This document shows, piece by piece, positions 1 to 7,630 of a stretch of DNA of 57,614 nt. Source of the DNA: Paenibacillus alvei (GTDB taxonomy: Bacteria > Bacillota > Bacilli > Paenibacillales > NBRC-103111). The stretch spans positions 1 to 57,614 of the forward strand of contig CAMCVV010000009.1 of the NCBI GenBank assembly GCA_945881905.1, given 5' to 3'. Positions within the stretch are counted from its first letter, which is position 1, and each line of letters starts with the position of its first letter. The notes beneath the pieces were generated by a model, which saw only the letters and a list, made by a program, of their open reading frames with translations, did no database searches and was not told where the DNA came from. The translations under genes were made by a program, and so were the position numbers.

Positions 1-520
1 GTCTAGCAGGTTTGCACTACAGCTTGTTCGATAACTTCTTTCTTTCGCGTAATTAATACAATAAATTACATAATAACTAATTTATTGCAATAGTTTCTCA
101 TTATAAATAAAACTTGGCGATATTGCAAGTGATAGCGATATCGTTCAATGCCATAGGTGTGGTTTTCCGATGAACACAGGTGTGTTAAACAAGGGGGAAT
201 TGAGCGATTGATTAACAGGTGAATGATAGGTAGAGTAGTGCACTGTATAACAAAGAAGCCCACGCATCAAGCGTAAACATCTGGAGTGCACCTCACGTGC
301 GAGGAGGTGATCCTGTCAATTCCTATATCACACAGAGGTTCGCTATGTGATATTCGACAGGGGATGTGGGACGAACTGGTCCTCAGATGCAGAGAAGGAG
401 GCACGTATTTCTAGTCATTCATGGCGTGTAATGTTAACATAATGATAGAAACGAGTGCTGGTCAGAACCATGATCATCCATTCATGGAATCTAACCAAGA
501 TGAAAGGAAGGATATGAGAG
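1..520. other. Left-edge intergenic region without a convincing gene
   Basis: No open frame here has both a ribosome site and recognisable protein features. The left part (about 1-240) is AT-rich and unremarkable. The right part contains several nested inverted repeats, described separately as a candidate structured RNA at 278-389. The SDR gene starts at 521 behind a GAAAGGAAGG ribosome site. Confidence 0.5.
278..389 (+). ncRNA. Candidate structured RNA with a multi-branch fold
   Basis: Four helices can be drawn by eye. CATCTG (278-283) pairs with CAGATG (384-389) and closes a junction. Inside it, CACCTC (289-294) pairs with GAGGTG (304-309). A long arm pairs CTGTC (313-317) with GACAG (356-360), and within it ATATCACA (325-332) with TGTGATAT (346-353). 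GGAC (369-372) pairs with GTCC (379-382). Together they make a four-way-junction shape about 130 nt before the SDR gene. I do not recognise a known riboswitch, T-box, SRP, 6S or tmRNA signature. It could be a leader RNA, a free RNA or chance pairing. Confidence 0.3.
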
Positions 521-1303
521 ATGGATCTCAAGATACAAGGCAAAGTGGCGCTCATTACAGGAGGTAGCAAAGGGATAGGGTTTGCAACAGCGAAACTTCT
601 CGCAGCAGAAGGTGCACAAGTCGCAATTGTGGCTCGTCGCGAAGCGGAATTATTAATGGCGGCAGAAGAAATCTATCAACATACAGGAATACGAATTCTA
701 ACGATTCAAGGCGATGTGTCCGTGGAAGCGGATTGTCAGCGTGTTGTAGATAGCGTCGCGAAGCATTATGGACGATTAGATATTGTAGTGAATAATGCAG
801 GATCAGCTGCAGGGAAACCCTTCGAAGAGATGGAAACCTCAGTATGGGAAGCTGATTTGGATCTCAAATTATATGGAGCGATCCATTGTGCGAAAGCTGC
901 CATTCCCTATTTGCAACAGTCTGGTCAAGGTGCGATCGTTAATGTCACTTCGATTGGAGGAAAGGCTCCTGGAGCATCCTCGATGCCGTCTTCTGTGAGT
1001 CGTGCAGCAGGGCTCGCACTAACCAAAGCCATGAGTAAGGATTTAGCGAAGTTTCACATCCGTGTAAATGCAGTCTGCATTGGGGGGATCCGCAGTGAGC
1101 AACTTGAACGCGGTTGGCAAAAGACTGCTCCAGAGCTCACATGGGAGCAATATGCAAGAGATCCTCGACATCAGATTCCATTAGGTCGCATCGGACATGC
1201 AGATGAAGCTGCGAATGTCATCGTGTTTCTTGTATCTGGCGCAGCGTCTTATGTGACGGGGACAGCTGTCAATATTGATGGTGGGAAATCAGAGGTTCTG
1301 TAA
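521..1303 (+). CDS. SDR-family protein with altered catalytic residues
   Basis: This 260-residue Rossmann-fold protein is a classical short-chain dehydrogenase by length and layout. It has a TGGSKGIG cofactor loop (13-20), an NNAG motif (91-94) and a Ser in the NVTS strand (144). The usual YxxxK active site is not intact: the aligned segment reads PSSVSR, so the Tyr position is Ser157 and the Lys position is Arg161. NAD(P) binding is therefore likely, but ordinary SDR oxidoreductase chemistry is doubtful. Annotation pipelines would probably call it a 3-oxoacyl-ACP reductase, which the active site does not support. It starts at ATG after GAAAGGAAGG and seems to be transcribed alone. Confidence 0.85.
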   Translation: MDLKIQGKVALITGGSKGIGFATAKLLAAEGAQVAIVARREAELLMAAEEIYQHTGIRILTIQGDVSVEADCQRVVDSVAKHYGRLDIVVNNAGSAAGKPFEEMETSVWEADLDLKLYGAIHCAKAAIPYLQQSGQGAIVNVTSIGGKAPGASSMPSSVSRAAGLALTKAMSKDLAKFHIRVNAVCIGGIRSEQLERGWQKTAPELTWEQYARDPRHQIPLGRIGHADEAANVIVFLVSGAASYVTGTAVNIDGGKSEVL

Positions 1304-1439
1304 GGATTATGCCGCGGGTGGATGATTGCAGGGATCTGGTAGATCTCAACCAAATTCCATAACTACGAATAAAAAACACAAGGCGATGCCATCCTACCTC
1401 ATAAAGCAAGATTTTTCTTTACTGAGGGGATAGACATAC

Positions 1440-2690
1440 ATGAAATTAACGCATTTGGTACGCTTACAAAACGTTTGTGTGATAATGATCATCATGGCAC
1501 TATTGCTTACAGCATGCACGCCGAACCAAGGGAAAGACCAAAGCAAGGACCAAGTTCCCAACAATGAGAAATCACAAAAGCAAAATGAAAATCAAGGCGA
1601 AAATCAATCACAAGACCAATCACAAGACAAAGGGGACGCTCAGTCAGGTGGTCAACGTGAAGGCGAATCGCAAAGTAAATCTCAAGACCAAGGAAATGAT
1701 CAGCAAAAAGACGGGCAATCCAGTGCAAGTCAACCCAACGGGATGTTGCATGGCCTAGCACTTAAACCGAATGAAGTCATGGGCAAGAGCGAAGATGCCA
1801 TCTTACCCATCACTTCGATCAACCAAGTATCATATATCAAAGCAAAAGATTTGGCACATACCTTAGAGTATCAAATGCAATGGGACGAAGCGAATCGCAA
1901 ACTCCAGTTAGGTGAAACAGATGTATCGTATGAACTCTTCATGGATACCCGTAAAGCATTTCGTCATGGGGAAGAAATACAAATCGAACAACCCTTCGCA
2001 TCCAAAGATAATGAATTATATATTCCTGTTAACGCTTTGAGGGATTTATTCCAAGAAGATATGTTTTTTGATATTACTGAACAAGAAGTGAGGATTCATG
2101 CCAATCCGGGTTTGACCATCACTAATGAAGATGACCCAGGGAATGAGCAATTAAACGGCGACGCAGATTTCGCGGACGATCCCAGTGACCCTTCACGCGA
2201 AAGCACGGATACAGAGGTTTCCACGCAATTCACAAATAACGCACCAACTGATCAAGATTTCAGTGATGCAGCGACACCTGTGTTGAAGAAAATTAACATC
2301 GATAGGCTCATTCGAGAAGCAAGAAAATACGAAGGAGTCAAATATCAGTTTGGTGCTGATTCATATGAGTTGTCCAAACGGTTTGATTGTTCAACGTATA
2401 CCCAGCACGTATATCGGAAATCAGGAGTAACGCTACCTCGTATGGCACGTGAGCAAGCGAATCGAGGTAAAGTCGTCAGTCGCAAAAGTTTGCGAAAAGG
2501 GGATTTATTGTTCTTCTATGTACCCGGTCGGTTCAAAAGCAATAAAGTGGTGGGCCATGTAGGGATATATATGGGAGGCAATAATATGATTCATTCCGTC
2601 AATAGACCCAAAGATGGCGTGCAAATCACGAATATTAACAAGCCCTATTGGAAAAACAGTTTCATGTTCGGCAAACGAGTAGCACAATAG
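1440..2690 (+). CDS. NlpC/P60 cell-wall peptidase lipoprotein
   Basis: A 416-residue exported lipoprotein that probably cuts peptide cross-links in peptidoglycan. The N-terminus is a lipoprotein signal with lipobox LLTAC (Cys26). Residues 27-103 are a low-complexity linker rich in Gln, Asp, Lys, Asn and Ser, suited to spanning the wall. Residues about 104-220 resemble a copper-amine-oxidase-N-like stalk domain. The C-terminal 125 residues are an NlpC/P60 domain with the nucleophile in FDCSTYTQ (Cys317), the His in VGHVGIY (His373) and a third polar residue in MIHS (His385). All three catalytic positions are present. A terminator follows the stop codon directly. Confidence 0.88.
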   Translation: MKLTHLVRLQNVCVIMIIMALLLTACTPNQGKDQSKDQVPNNEKSQKQNENQGENQSQDQSQDKGDAQSGGQREGESQSKSQDQGNDQQKDGQSSASQPNGMLHGLALKPNEVMGKSEDAILPITSINQVSYIKAKDLAHTLEYQMQWDEANRKLQLGETDVSYELFMDTRKAFRHGEEIQIEQPFASKDNELYIPVNALRDLFQEDMFFDITEQEVRIHANPGLTITNEDDPGNEQLNGDADFADDPSDPSRESTDTEVSTQFTNNAPTDQDFSDAATPVLKKINIDRLIREARKYEGVKYQFGADSYELSKRFDCSTYTQHVYRKSGVTLPRMAREQANRGKVVSRKSLRKGDLLFFYVPGRFKSNKVVGHVGIYMGGNNMIHSVNRPKDGVQITNINKPYWKNSFMFGKRVAQ

Positions 2691-2696
2691 CGATTG

Positions 2697-2724
2697 AAGT
2701 CTATCCTTCGGGGTAGACTTTTTC
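2697..2724 (+). terminator. Rho-independent terminator after the NlpC/P60 gene
   Basis: AAGTCTA (2697-2703) pairs with TAGACTT (2714-2720). The stem extends inward by TCC/GGG around a TTCG tetraloop, and a T-run follows. It lies 7 nt after the stop codon. Confidence 0.85.
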
Positions 2725-2759
2725 CTTGATATCGGACTTCACATCGTGATATCGGTGAA

Positions 2760-3923
2760 TCACATCCCGATATAACGACTGTATAGGCTTTTGCACAAGG
2801 CGATATCTTCAGTTCCTTGAACAATAACACGACCGTCAGCAAAAATAACCATCGTCAAGGTAGAATCGATATGTAATTTTAATAAGAAGGCATTTCGATG
2901 TACGGGGCCTGTTGCTTGCAAGCGCTGCTCCCATTGATCAAGTGTAAGCCTAGAAGCGTGCTTCGGAAACATCTGCACAGCATTCCGTCCACAAAGAGTG
3001 TCCATCCACATATCTTGCGTGCTTTCAGTTAAGTATTCGTAGCGATGTTGCACACAAGCGATACACTCAGCTACACGTGCGTGCGTGATGTCAACGGACA
3101 CATGTTGGTTATACCACAAGTCCCACTGCATGAAAGTATGATTCAATTGGTCGACTGCACCGATAAGCAACTTCGTTGCTTCTGTCGCTTGGTGGGAAGC
3201 TACCCAGTGCACAATACCTCCTATCACTCCAGCGGTATCGCACGTATCGACGCTTCCTTGTAGAGGAGACGAAGGGAATAAGCAACGCAAACAAGGCGTC
3301 TCTTGAGGAATAATGGTGAAGCTTACTCCTCTTGAAGCAACTGCACCCCCATAGATCCATGGGATATTTGCTTTGATCGCGAAGTCGTTAATGAGATAAC
3401 GAACTGAGAAATTATCGGTACCATCCAAGATTACATCGACATCGTGCAGCAATTGTTCTGCATTGCTCGCATTCAAATCAGTGACATGAGGTTCAATCGT
3501 AATGTCGGCATTGATGCGTCGCAATCGATTCGTCGCTGCGATGGCTTTGGGTAATTGATCGACGACATCTTGTTCATCGTACAGCATTTGGCGCTGAAGG
3601 TTACTGAATTCAATGTAGTCCCGATCAATGAGGCGTAGGTATCCGACGCCAGCACGTGCGAGATGGTTAGCTATCACACAACCCAGTGCACCGAGTCCGA
3701 CAATGACTACACGCGCTTGATGTAATCGTTGTTGACCTGATTCACCGATCGGTGCAAAGCGGATTTGCTTCGCATATCGGCTAGTCATGGACAGCTGATC
3801 AATGCCCGACGGCTCGTCAGTGTTCGACTGCTGAACAATGCCCGACGGCTGATCAGTATCTGATGACTGATTAGTGTCTGACTGGAATGTGCTTGTAAGG
3901 AATTCATCTTTATCTAGATTCAT
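2760..3923 (-). CDS. moeB: MoeB/ThiF-type adenylyltransferase with a repeated N-terminal extension
   Basis: An E1-like enzyme that probably adenylates the C-terminal glycine of MoaD so that it can be thiocarboxylated for molybdopterin synthesis. From the start at 3923 it has about 387 residues: a Gly-rich ATP loop GLGALG (76-81), DGTDNFSVRYLIND, a CLRC zinc pair (211/214), DTCDTAGV with the family's conserved Cys (228), and a CIAC zinc pair (287/290). A roughly 85-residue tail beginning LCGRNAVQ is typical of firmicute MoeB/ThiF proteins. The N-terminus carries two 12-residue repeats (SDTDQPSGIVQQ and SNTDEPSGIDQL) before the fold begins. An upstream ATG at 3953 would overlap moaDE but has no ribosome site. 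ThiF is the alternative name; the neighbours favour MoeB. Confidence 0.87.
   Translation of the reverse strand: MNLDKDEFLTSTFQSDTNQSSDTDQPSGIVQQSNTDEPSGIDQLSMTSRYAKQIRFAPIGESGQQRLHQARVVIVGLGALGCVIANHLARAGVGYLRLIDRDYIEFSNLQRQMLYDEQDVVDQLPKAIAATNRLRRINADITIEPHVTDLNASNAEQLLHDVDVILDGTDNFSVRYLINDFAIKANIPWIYGGAVASRGVSFTIIPQETPCLRCLFPSSPLQGSVDTCDTAGVIGGIVHWVASHQATEATKLLIGAVDQLNHTFMQWDLWYNQHVSVDITHARVAECIACVQHRYEYLTESTQDMWMDTLCGRNAVQMFPKHASRLTLDQWEQRLQATGPVHRNAFLLKLHIDSTLTMVIFADGRVIVQGTEDIALCKSLYSRYIGM
3800..3850. repeat. 36-bp tandem repeat inside moeB
   Basis: CAATGCCCGACGGCT occurs at 3800-3814 and again at 3836-3850, a period of 36 bp (12 codons). A more degenerate third unit lies to the right. 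It encodes the Ser/Asp/Gln/Pro-rich repeats ahead of the MoeB fold, so length changes here would keep the frame. Confidence 0.8.
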
Positions 3924-3942
3924 TATGATTGACTCACGCTCA

Positions 3943-4680
3943 CTATTCCCCATATTCGAGAGAGATCAGTGGGTTCCAAGGACCTTGTTGGTGACCCTTC
4001 CACGTTGAACCATCTTCCCAGTGTTCTTTCTTCCATATCGGCACCACTTGTTTGAGTCGGTCTATCGCATAGCGGCTTGCGAGGTAACATTGTTCGCGAT
4101 GTGGTGAAGAGACGGCAATCACTACGCTTATTTCTGTGATGTCTACTTTACCTAGACGATGCGTCATCGCACAGCATGTATTCGGCCATCGATCGGTGAT
4201 TTCTTGACCGATTTGTGCCATCATTTTAAGAGCCATCGGCACGTAAGCTTCATACTCTAGCAGAACTGTACGCTGAGCTTGCGTGAATTCGCGAGTTGAC
4301 CCGATGAATGTCAAGGTAGCGCCATGAGAAGGTTGCATCACTTTGTTCGTCACGTGCTCGACATCGATCGTTCCATAAGTGATTTCATAGCTAGGAGGAT
4401 GTGTCAGCTCGTCTTGTGTAATCGCTTGCGACTGACCACCAGATACAGGCGGAATCAAGGCAACTTCATCGTGATCGCGTATCACGACATCATGATGTGC
4501 ATAAGCTTGATTGACAGCGAAGAAGCTAGATTCAATGATATTGATGGCATGAGGGTACTTTTCGATGAGATGGGTTTTGATTTCTCGAACGGTGATGGTG
4601 TCTTGCTCTGTGGATATCATTAGCGTAGTCATTTGAAGTGCATCCACGAGTCCTGCGAAGAGACGGATGTGCAAATTCAT
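3943..4680 (-). CDS. moaE: MoaD-MoaE fusion (both molybdopterin synthase subunits)
   Basis: A single 245-residue protein joins the two subunits that insert dithiolene sulfur into precursor Z to make molybdopterin. Residues 1-82 are MoaD, a ubiquitin-like sulfur carrier ending in PPVSGG. Residues about 95-245 are MoaE, with GSTREF (127-132), the conserved HR (174-175), SSPHREQ and the active-site segment PIWKKE (214-219). The MoaD diglycine (81-82) is internal, followed by QSQAITQDE, so it cannot be thiocarboxylated unless the chain is cut after Gly82. It starts at ATG behind GGAGA and is followed closely by moeB in the same direction. Confidence 0.9.
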   Translation of the reverse strand: MNLHIRLFAGLVDALQMTTLMISTEQDTITVREIKTHLIEKYPHAINIIESSFFAVNQAYAHHDVVIRDHDEVALIPPVSGGQSQAITQDELTHPPSYEITYGTIDVEHVTNKVMQPSHGATLTFIGSTREFTQAQRTVLLEYEAYVPMALKMMAQIGQEITDRWPNTCCAMTHRLGKVDITEISVVIAVSSPHREQCYLASRYAIDRLKQVVPIWKKEHWEDGSTWKGHQQGPWNPLISLEYGE

Positions 4681-4743
4681 AGGGAAATCTCCATTTGTGA
4701 AAGGATGTTTTGAAGTAAATCATATCATATGTAAGGGATGAAA

Positions 4744-4752
4744 TGGTATAAT
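4744..4752 (+). promoter_or_regulatory. Extended -10 promoter candidate for the 4799 gene
   Basis: TGG-TATAAT lies 47 bp before the start of the 4799 gene, in the gap between it and the divergent moaDE. The -35 position is a poor match, which is common for extended -10 promoters. Confidence 0.5.
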
Positions 4753-4798
4753 GATCAAGTGAAATTCGCAAAAGACTATTGAAAGTGAACGGTGAGCT

Positions 4799-5269
4799 AT
4801 GGAAATAGACCTATATGATTTTCGATATGGACATGAAGCGGTTGCATTTCGAACCCTGATTCAAGCTGCACCTATACATGTACCTATGAACGAGAGGGTT
4901 CCTACAGTAGAAGGAAATGCATTTGAATTGAAAGCTTGGTATGGTCATTGGATAGCTACAAAACAAGGTCGCACTGCGCATGATCCTACGCATCTACAAG
5001 TAGAAGCGATAGATGAATTCCAAGCCACGATTCCATGGTCACAACTTGACGAAGCGGTCTTCTTGTATGCACAAGAAGGCAAAGATTTGATTAAGGGTTA
5101 TCCATTAAGGTTGTATGTACCACATGGAAGCAGTGAATGTTTACATGTAAAAAGTGTAGTGAAGATGTGGTTTCTTGATGCACCTGACTTAGGACATGAA
5201 GCCACATATGGCTTCAAAAACGCGATTTCGATTGAACAACTCATGCAAGACTCTCAGAAAAGGAAGTAG
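4799..5269 (+). CDS. Small molybdopterin-binding-domain-like protein
   Basis: A 156-residue cytoplasmic protein with no signal peptide. Residues 100-123 contain GYPLRLYVPHG followed by CLHVKSVVKM. This resembles the segment of the sulfite-oxidase/YedY-type molybdopterin-binding fold that usually reads GYPLRL-VP-G-G-CLNVKSV. It is shorter than true enzymes of the family and lacks most of the catalytic domain, so it may bind the cofactor or be a degenerate relative. It is divergent from moaDE, which supports a molybdenum link. It starts at ATG behind GGTGAG. The family match is by eye on one segment, so the function stays open. Confidence 0.65.
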   Translation: MEIDLYDFRYGHEAVAFRTLIQAAPIHVPMNERVPTVEGNAFELKAWYGHWIATKQGRTAHDPTHLQVEAIDEFQATIPWSQLDEAVFLYAQEGKDLIKGYPLRLYVPHGSSECLHVKSVVKMWFLDAPDLGHEATYGFKNAISIEQLMQDSQKRK

Positions 5270-5318
5270 TTAGGAAAATTCAGCAACCCTGTGGTGATGA
5301 GTTCAGGAAGGAGCGACT

Positions 5319-6758
5319 ATGCCAGACGGTCTCGAAAGGCTTACCATCTTACACACGAACGACATTCACAGCCAGTTTGAACAAATGCCCAAAATTAAAT
5401 CGTATATCGATGCCATCAAACAAGTCGTTGATGCAGACCATGTGCTTATTCTAGATATAGGGGATCATATGGATCGCATGCGGCTAGAAACGGAAGGCAC
5501 ATTAGGACAGGTAAACATTGAGATTCTGAATGAATCCGGGTATGAATTCATGGTATTAGGTAATAACGAAGGGTTAACGTTCACACCTGAAGTCTTAGAA
5601 CGCACATTCCGTGACCATGCCAAATTCCAAGTGATAGCAAGTAATCTCATTGAAACGTCGACGATGCAACCTTCCCTATGGATGAACCCGTATGTAATTG
5701 TACATAAATCCAACTTGCGGATTGGTTTAATTGGTGTAACAGCAGCTTATACCGTGTATTATGAACTGCTAGGTTGGCAAGCGATAGATCCGATTCTAGC
5801 GATATCACACTATGTAGATGTGTTGCGTGAGCAAGTAGATGTACTTATCGTCATGTCGCACCTCGGTCTAGGGATGGATCAACGCATTGCGAACGAGATC
5901 CAAGGCATAGATATCATATTGGGGGGTCACACGCATCACTTACTCGAGCAACCTCTCGTGATTGGTTCGACGTCGATTTGCGCAGCAGGTAAACTCGGAC
6001 AACACGTAGGACATGTTACAGTCACCTTTGATCGACAGGCCAATCAGATTCGTGAAATTGTCGCGCGTGCAGACGAAGTGAGTCATCTGCCCAATGATCG
6101 AGATATCGAAGTTCTGATTGCACGTCACCGCGCATGGAGTAACCAAGTGTTAGATCAGGAAGTTACACATTTACAAGAACCATTAGATGTAGATTGGTAC
6201 AGCGAGTCTCGATTAGGGAATTTACTTGCTTCGGGATTGCGAACTTGGACGAATGCTGAAATCGGACTAGTCAATAGTGGTCAACTGTTACATGGATTGA
6301 AACAAGGACGAGTAACTCGTGCGATATTGCTCGAGATTTGCCCAGGACCCATCAATCCCTGCAGCATCAAGCTTCGCGGGGTACATTTATTACAGGCATT
6401 TGAAGAATCATTACAAAGCGAATATACAGGGAAGCCAATTCGCGGCTTTGGTTTCCGTGGCGAAGTACTAGGAATGCTTCATGTAGATGGTGTACGCATT
6501 CACTATGATCGCAAATTACCTCCCATGAAACAAATCACTGCTGTATATGTGAATCATGAGCCACTTGAGCTCGAGCGAGAGTATCTTGTGGGCACGATTG
6601 ATATGTTTACATTTGGCGTCGGATATCTATCTTTAAGTCAAGGCACGGAAATTACGTATCGACTTCCTGAATTTCTCAGAGACGTCCTGTGTACTCAATT
6701 ATGCGATGCAACTGCATTGCACCATAGTCAGCTCATGCAAAACTGGTTCTCACAATAA
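5319..6758 (+). CDS. yunD: YunD-like metallophosphoesterase / 5'-nucleotidase family
   Basis: A 479-residue two-domain enzyme of the UshA/5'-nucleotidase family that hydrolyses phosphate esters such as nucleotides. The N-terminal metallophosphatase motifs are present in order: HTNDIHSQF (12-20), DIGDHMD (46-52), GNNE (81-84), MSHLGLGMD and GGHTHHL (about 201-207). The family more often has GNHE; GNNE is, as I recall, the form in B. subtilis YunD. The C-terminal half is the substrate-binding domain. There is no signal peptide, so unlike UshA it should act in the cytoplasm. The start follows AGGAAGGAG. The next gene, uppP, begins 26 nt after the stop. Confidence 0.87.
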   Translation: MPDGLERLTILHTNDIHSQFEQMPKIKSYIDAIKQVVDADHVLILDIGDHMDRMRLETEGTLGQVNIEILNESGYEFMVLGNNEGLTFTPEVLERTFRDHAKFQVIASNLIETSTMQPSLWMNPYVIVHKSNLRIGLIGVTAAYTVYYELLGWQAIDPILAISHYVDVLREQVDVLIVMSHLGLGMDQRIANEIQGIDIILGGHTHHLLEQPLVIGSTSICAAGKLGQHVGHVTVTFDRQANQIREIVARADEVSHLPNDRDIEVLIARHRAWSNQVLDQEVTHLQEPLDVDWYSESRLGNLLASGLRTWTNAEIGLVNSGQLLHGLKQGRVTRAILLEICPGPINPCSIKLRGVHLLQAFEESLQSEYTGKPIRGFGFRGEVLGMLHVDGVRIHYDRKLPPMKQITAVYVNHEPLELEREYLVGTIDMFTFGVGYLSLSQGTEITYRLPEFLRDVLCTQLCDATALHHSQLMQNWFSQ

Positions 6759-6784
6759 CATCAAAGATAATGAAGGAGTAGATC

Positions 6785-7594
6785 ATGTACGACATTTGGG
6801 TTGCTATTATTATAGGTATTGTAGAGGGACTTACAGAATTCTTACCTGTGTCTTCAACAGGACATATGATTCTCACAGAAAAATTACTAAACATCGATGA
6901 ATCAGATCCGATGATGAACACGTTCATTATTGTTATTCAGCTAGGTGCGATTTTAGCTGTTGTATTGATTTACTGGAAAAGAATCCTCTCGTTATTTGGA
7001 ATATTCACACGAACACCTGAAGTGAAGCAAGTGAAGAGATTGAACCTCTTGCATATCCTCATCGGCATTACGCCTGCTATGGCATTAGCTTTTATATTTA
7101 GGGATTGGATTGATTTATTATTCTTGCCAGAAACCGTGTTGATTGGATTGATCGTTGGCGGTATTCTATTGATTGTCGCAGAACAAGTGAAAGAACCAGC
7201 ACGAGCTAAGGATTTAGACGAAATTACGTATAAGCAAGCGTTGTTTATCGGGCTTTGGCAAATCGTATCGTTATGGCCTGGATTCTCCCGCTCGGGTTCT
7301 ACAATCGCTGGTGGGATGTTATCTGGTGTGAATCGAGGTGCATCTGCAGACTTTACCTTTATCATGGCGATTCCTATTATGTTTGCAGCTACAGCTTATT
7401 CGTTATTGAAGAGCTACAAAGACTTTACTGCAGACGACATTAGTTTTTTTGTTGTTGGTTTTGTCGTTTCATTTCTAGTTGCATTCGTAGCTGTGGTATC
7501 GTTTATCCGATTTGTCCAAAAAGTGAAGTTGACATATTTTGCGTATTATCGATTTGCACTTGCAATCGCATTTGCTATATATCTCTGGGTATAA
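6785..7594 (+). CDS. uppP: Undecaprenyl-diphosphatase UppP (BacA type)
   Basis: An integral membrane enzyme that dephosphorylates undecaprenyl pyrophosphate, recycling the lipid carrier for wall synthesis; overproduction gives bacitracin resistance in other bacteria. The 269 residues match the usual family length. Both signature motifs are intact: EGLTEFLPVSSTGHM (about 14-28), and PGFSRSGSTIAGG in the middle of the protein with its Arg-Ser-Gly core. Several hydrophobic helices follow. It has a GAAGGAG ribosome site and lies between yunD and the MMPL gene on the same strand. Confidence 0.95.
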   Translation: MYDIWVAIIIGIVEGLTEFLPVSSTGHMILTEKLLNIDESDPMMNTFIIVIQLGAILAVVLIYWKRILSLFGIFTRTPEVKQVKRLNLLHILIGITPAMALAFIFRDWIDLLFLPETVLIGLIVGGILLIVAEQVKEPARAKDLDEITYKQALFIGLWQIVSLWPGFSRSGSTIAGGMLSGVNRGASADFTFIMAIPIMFAATAYSLLKSYKDFTADDISFFVVGFVVSFLVAFVAVVSFIRFVQKVKLTYFAYYRFALAIAFAIYLWV

Positions 7595-7630
7595 TGAAAT
7601 TAATGAAGGTAGATATAAGGGAGTAGAGAT

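Noticed and set aside
66-263. 65-codon minus-strand frame at the left edge
   Set aside because: No ribosome site and no protein-like pattern; Cys/His/Tyr-rich composition typical of chance frames.
278-420. T-box or SRP RNA in the left intergenic region
   Set aside because: The T-box signature and the conserved SRP domain loop are both missing, so only an unassigned structured RNA is claimed.
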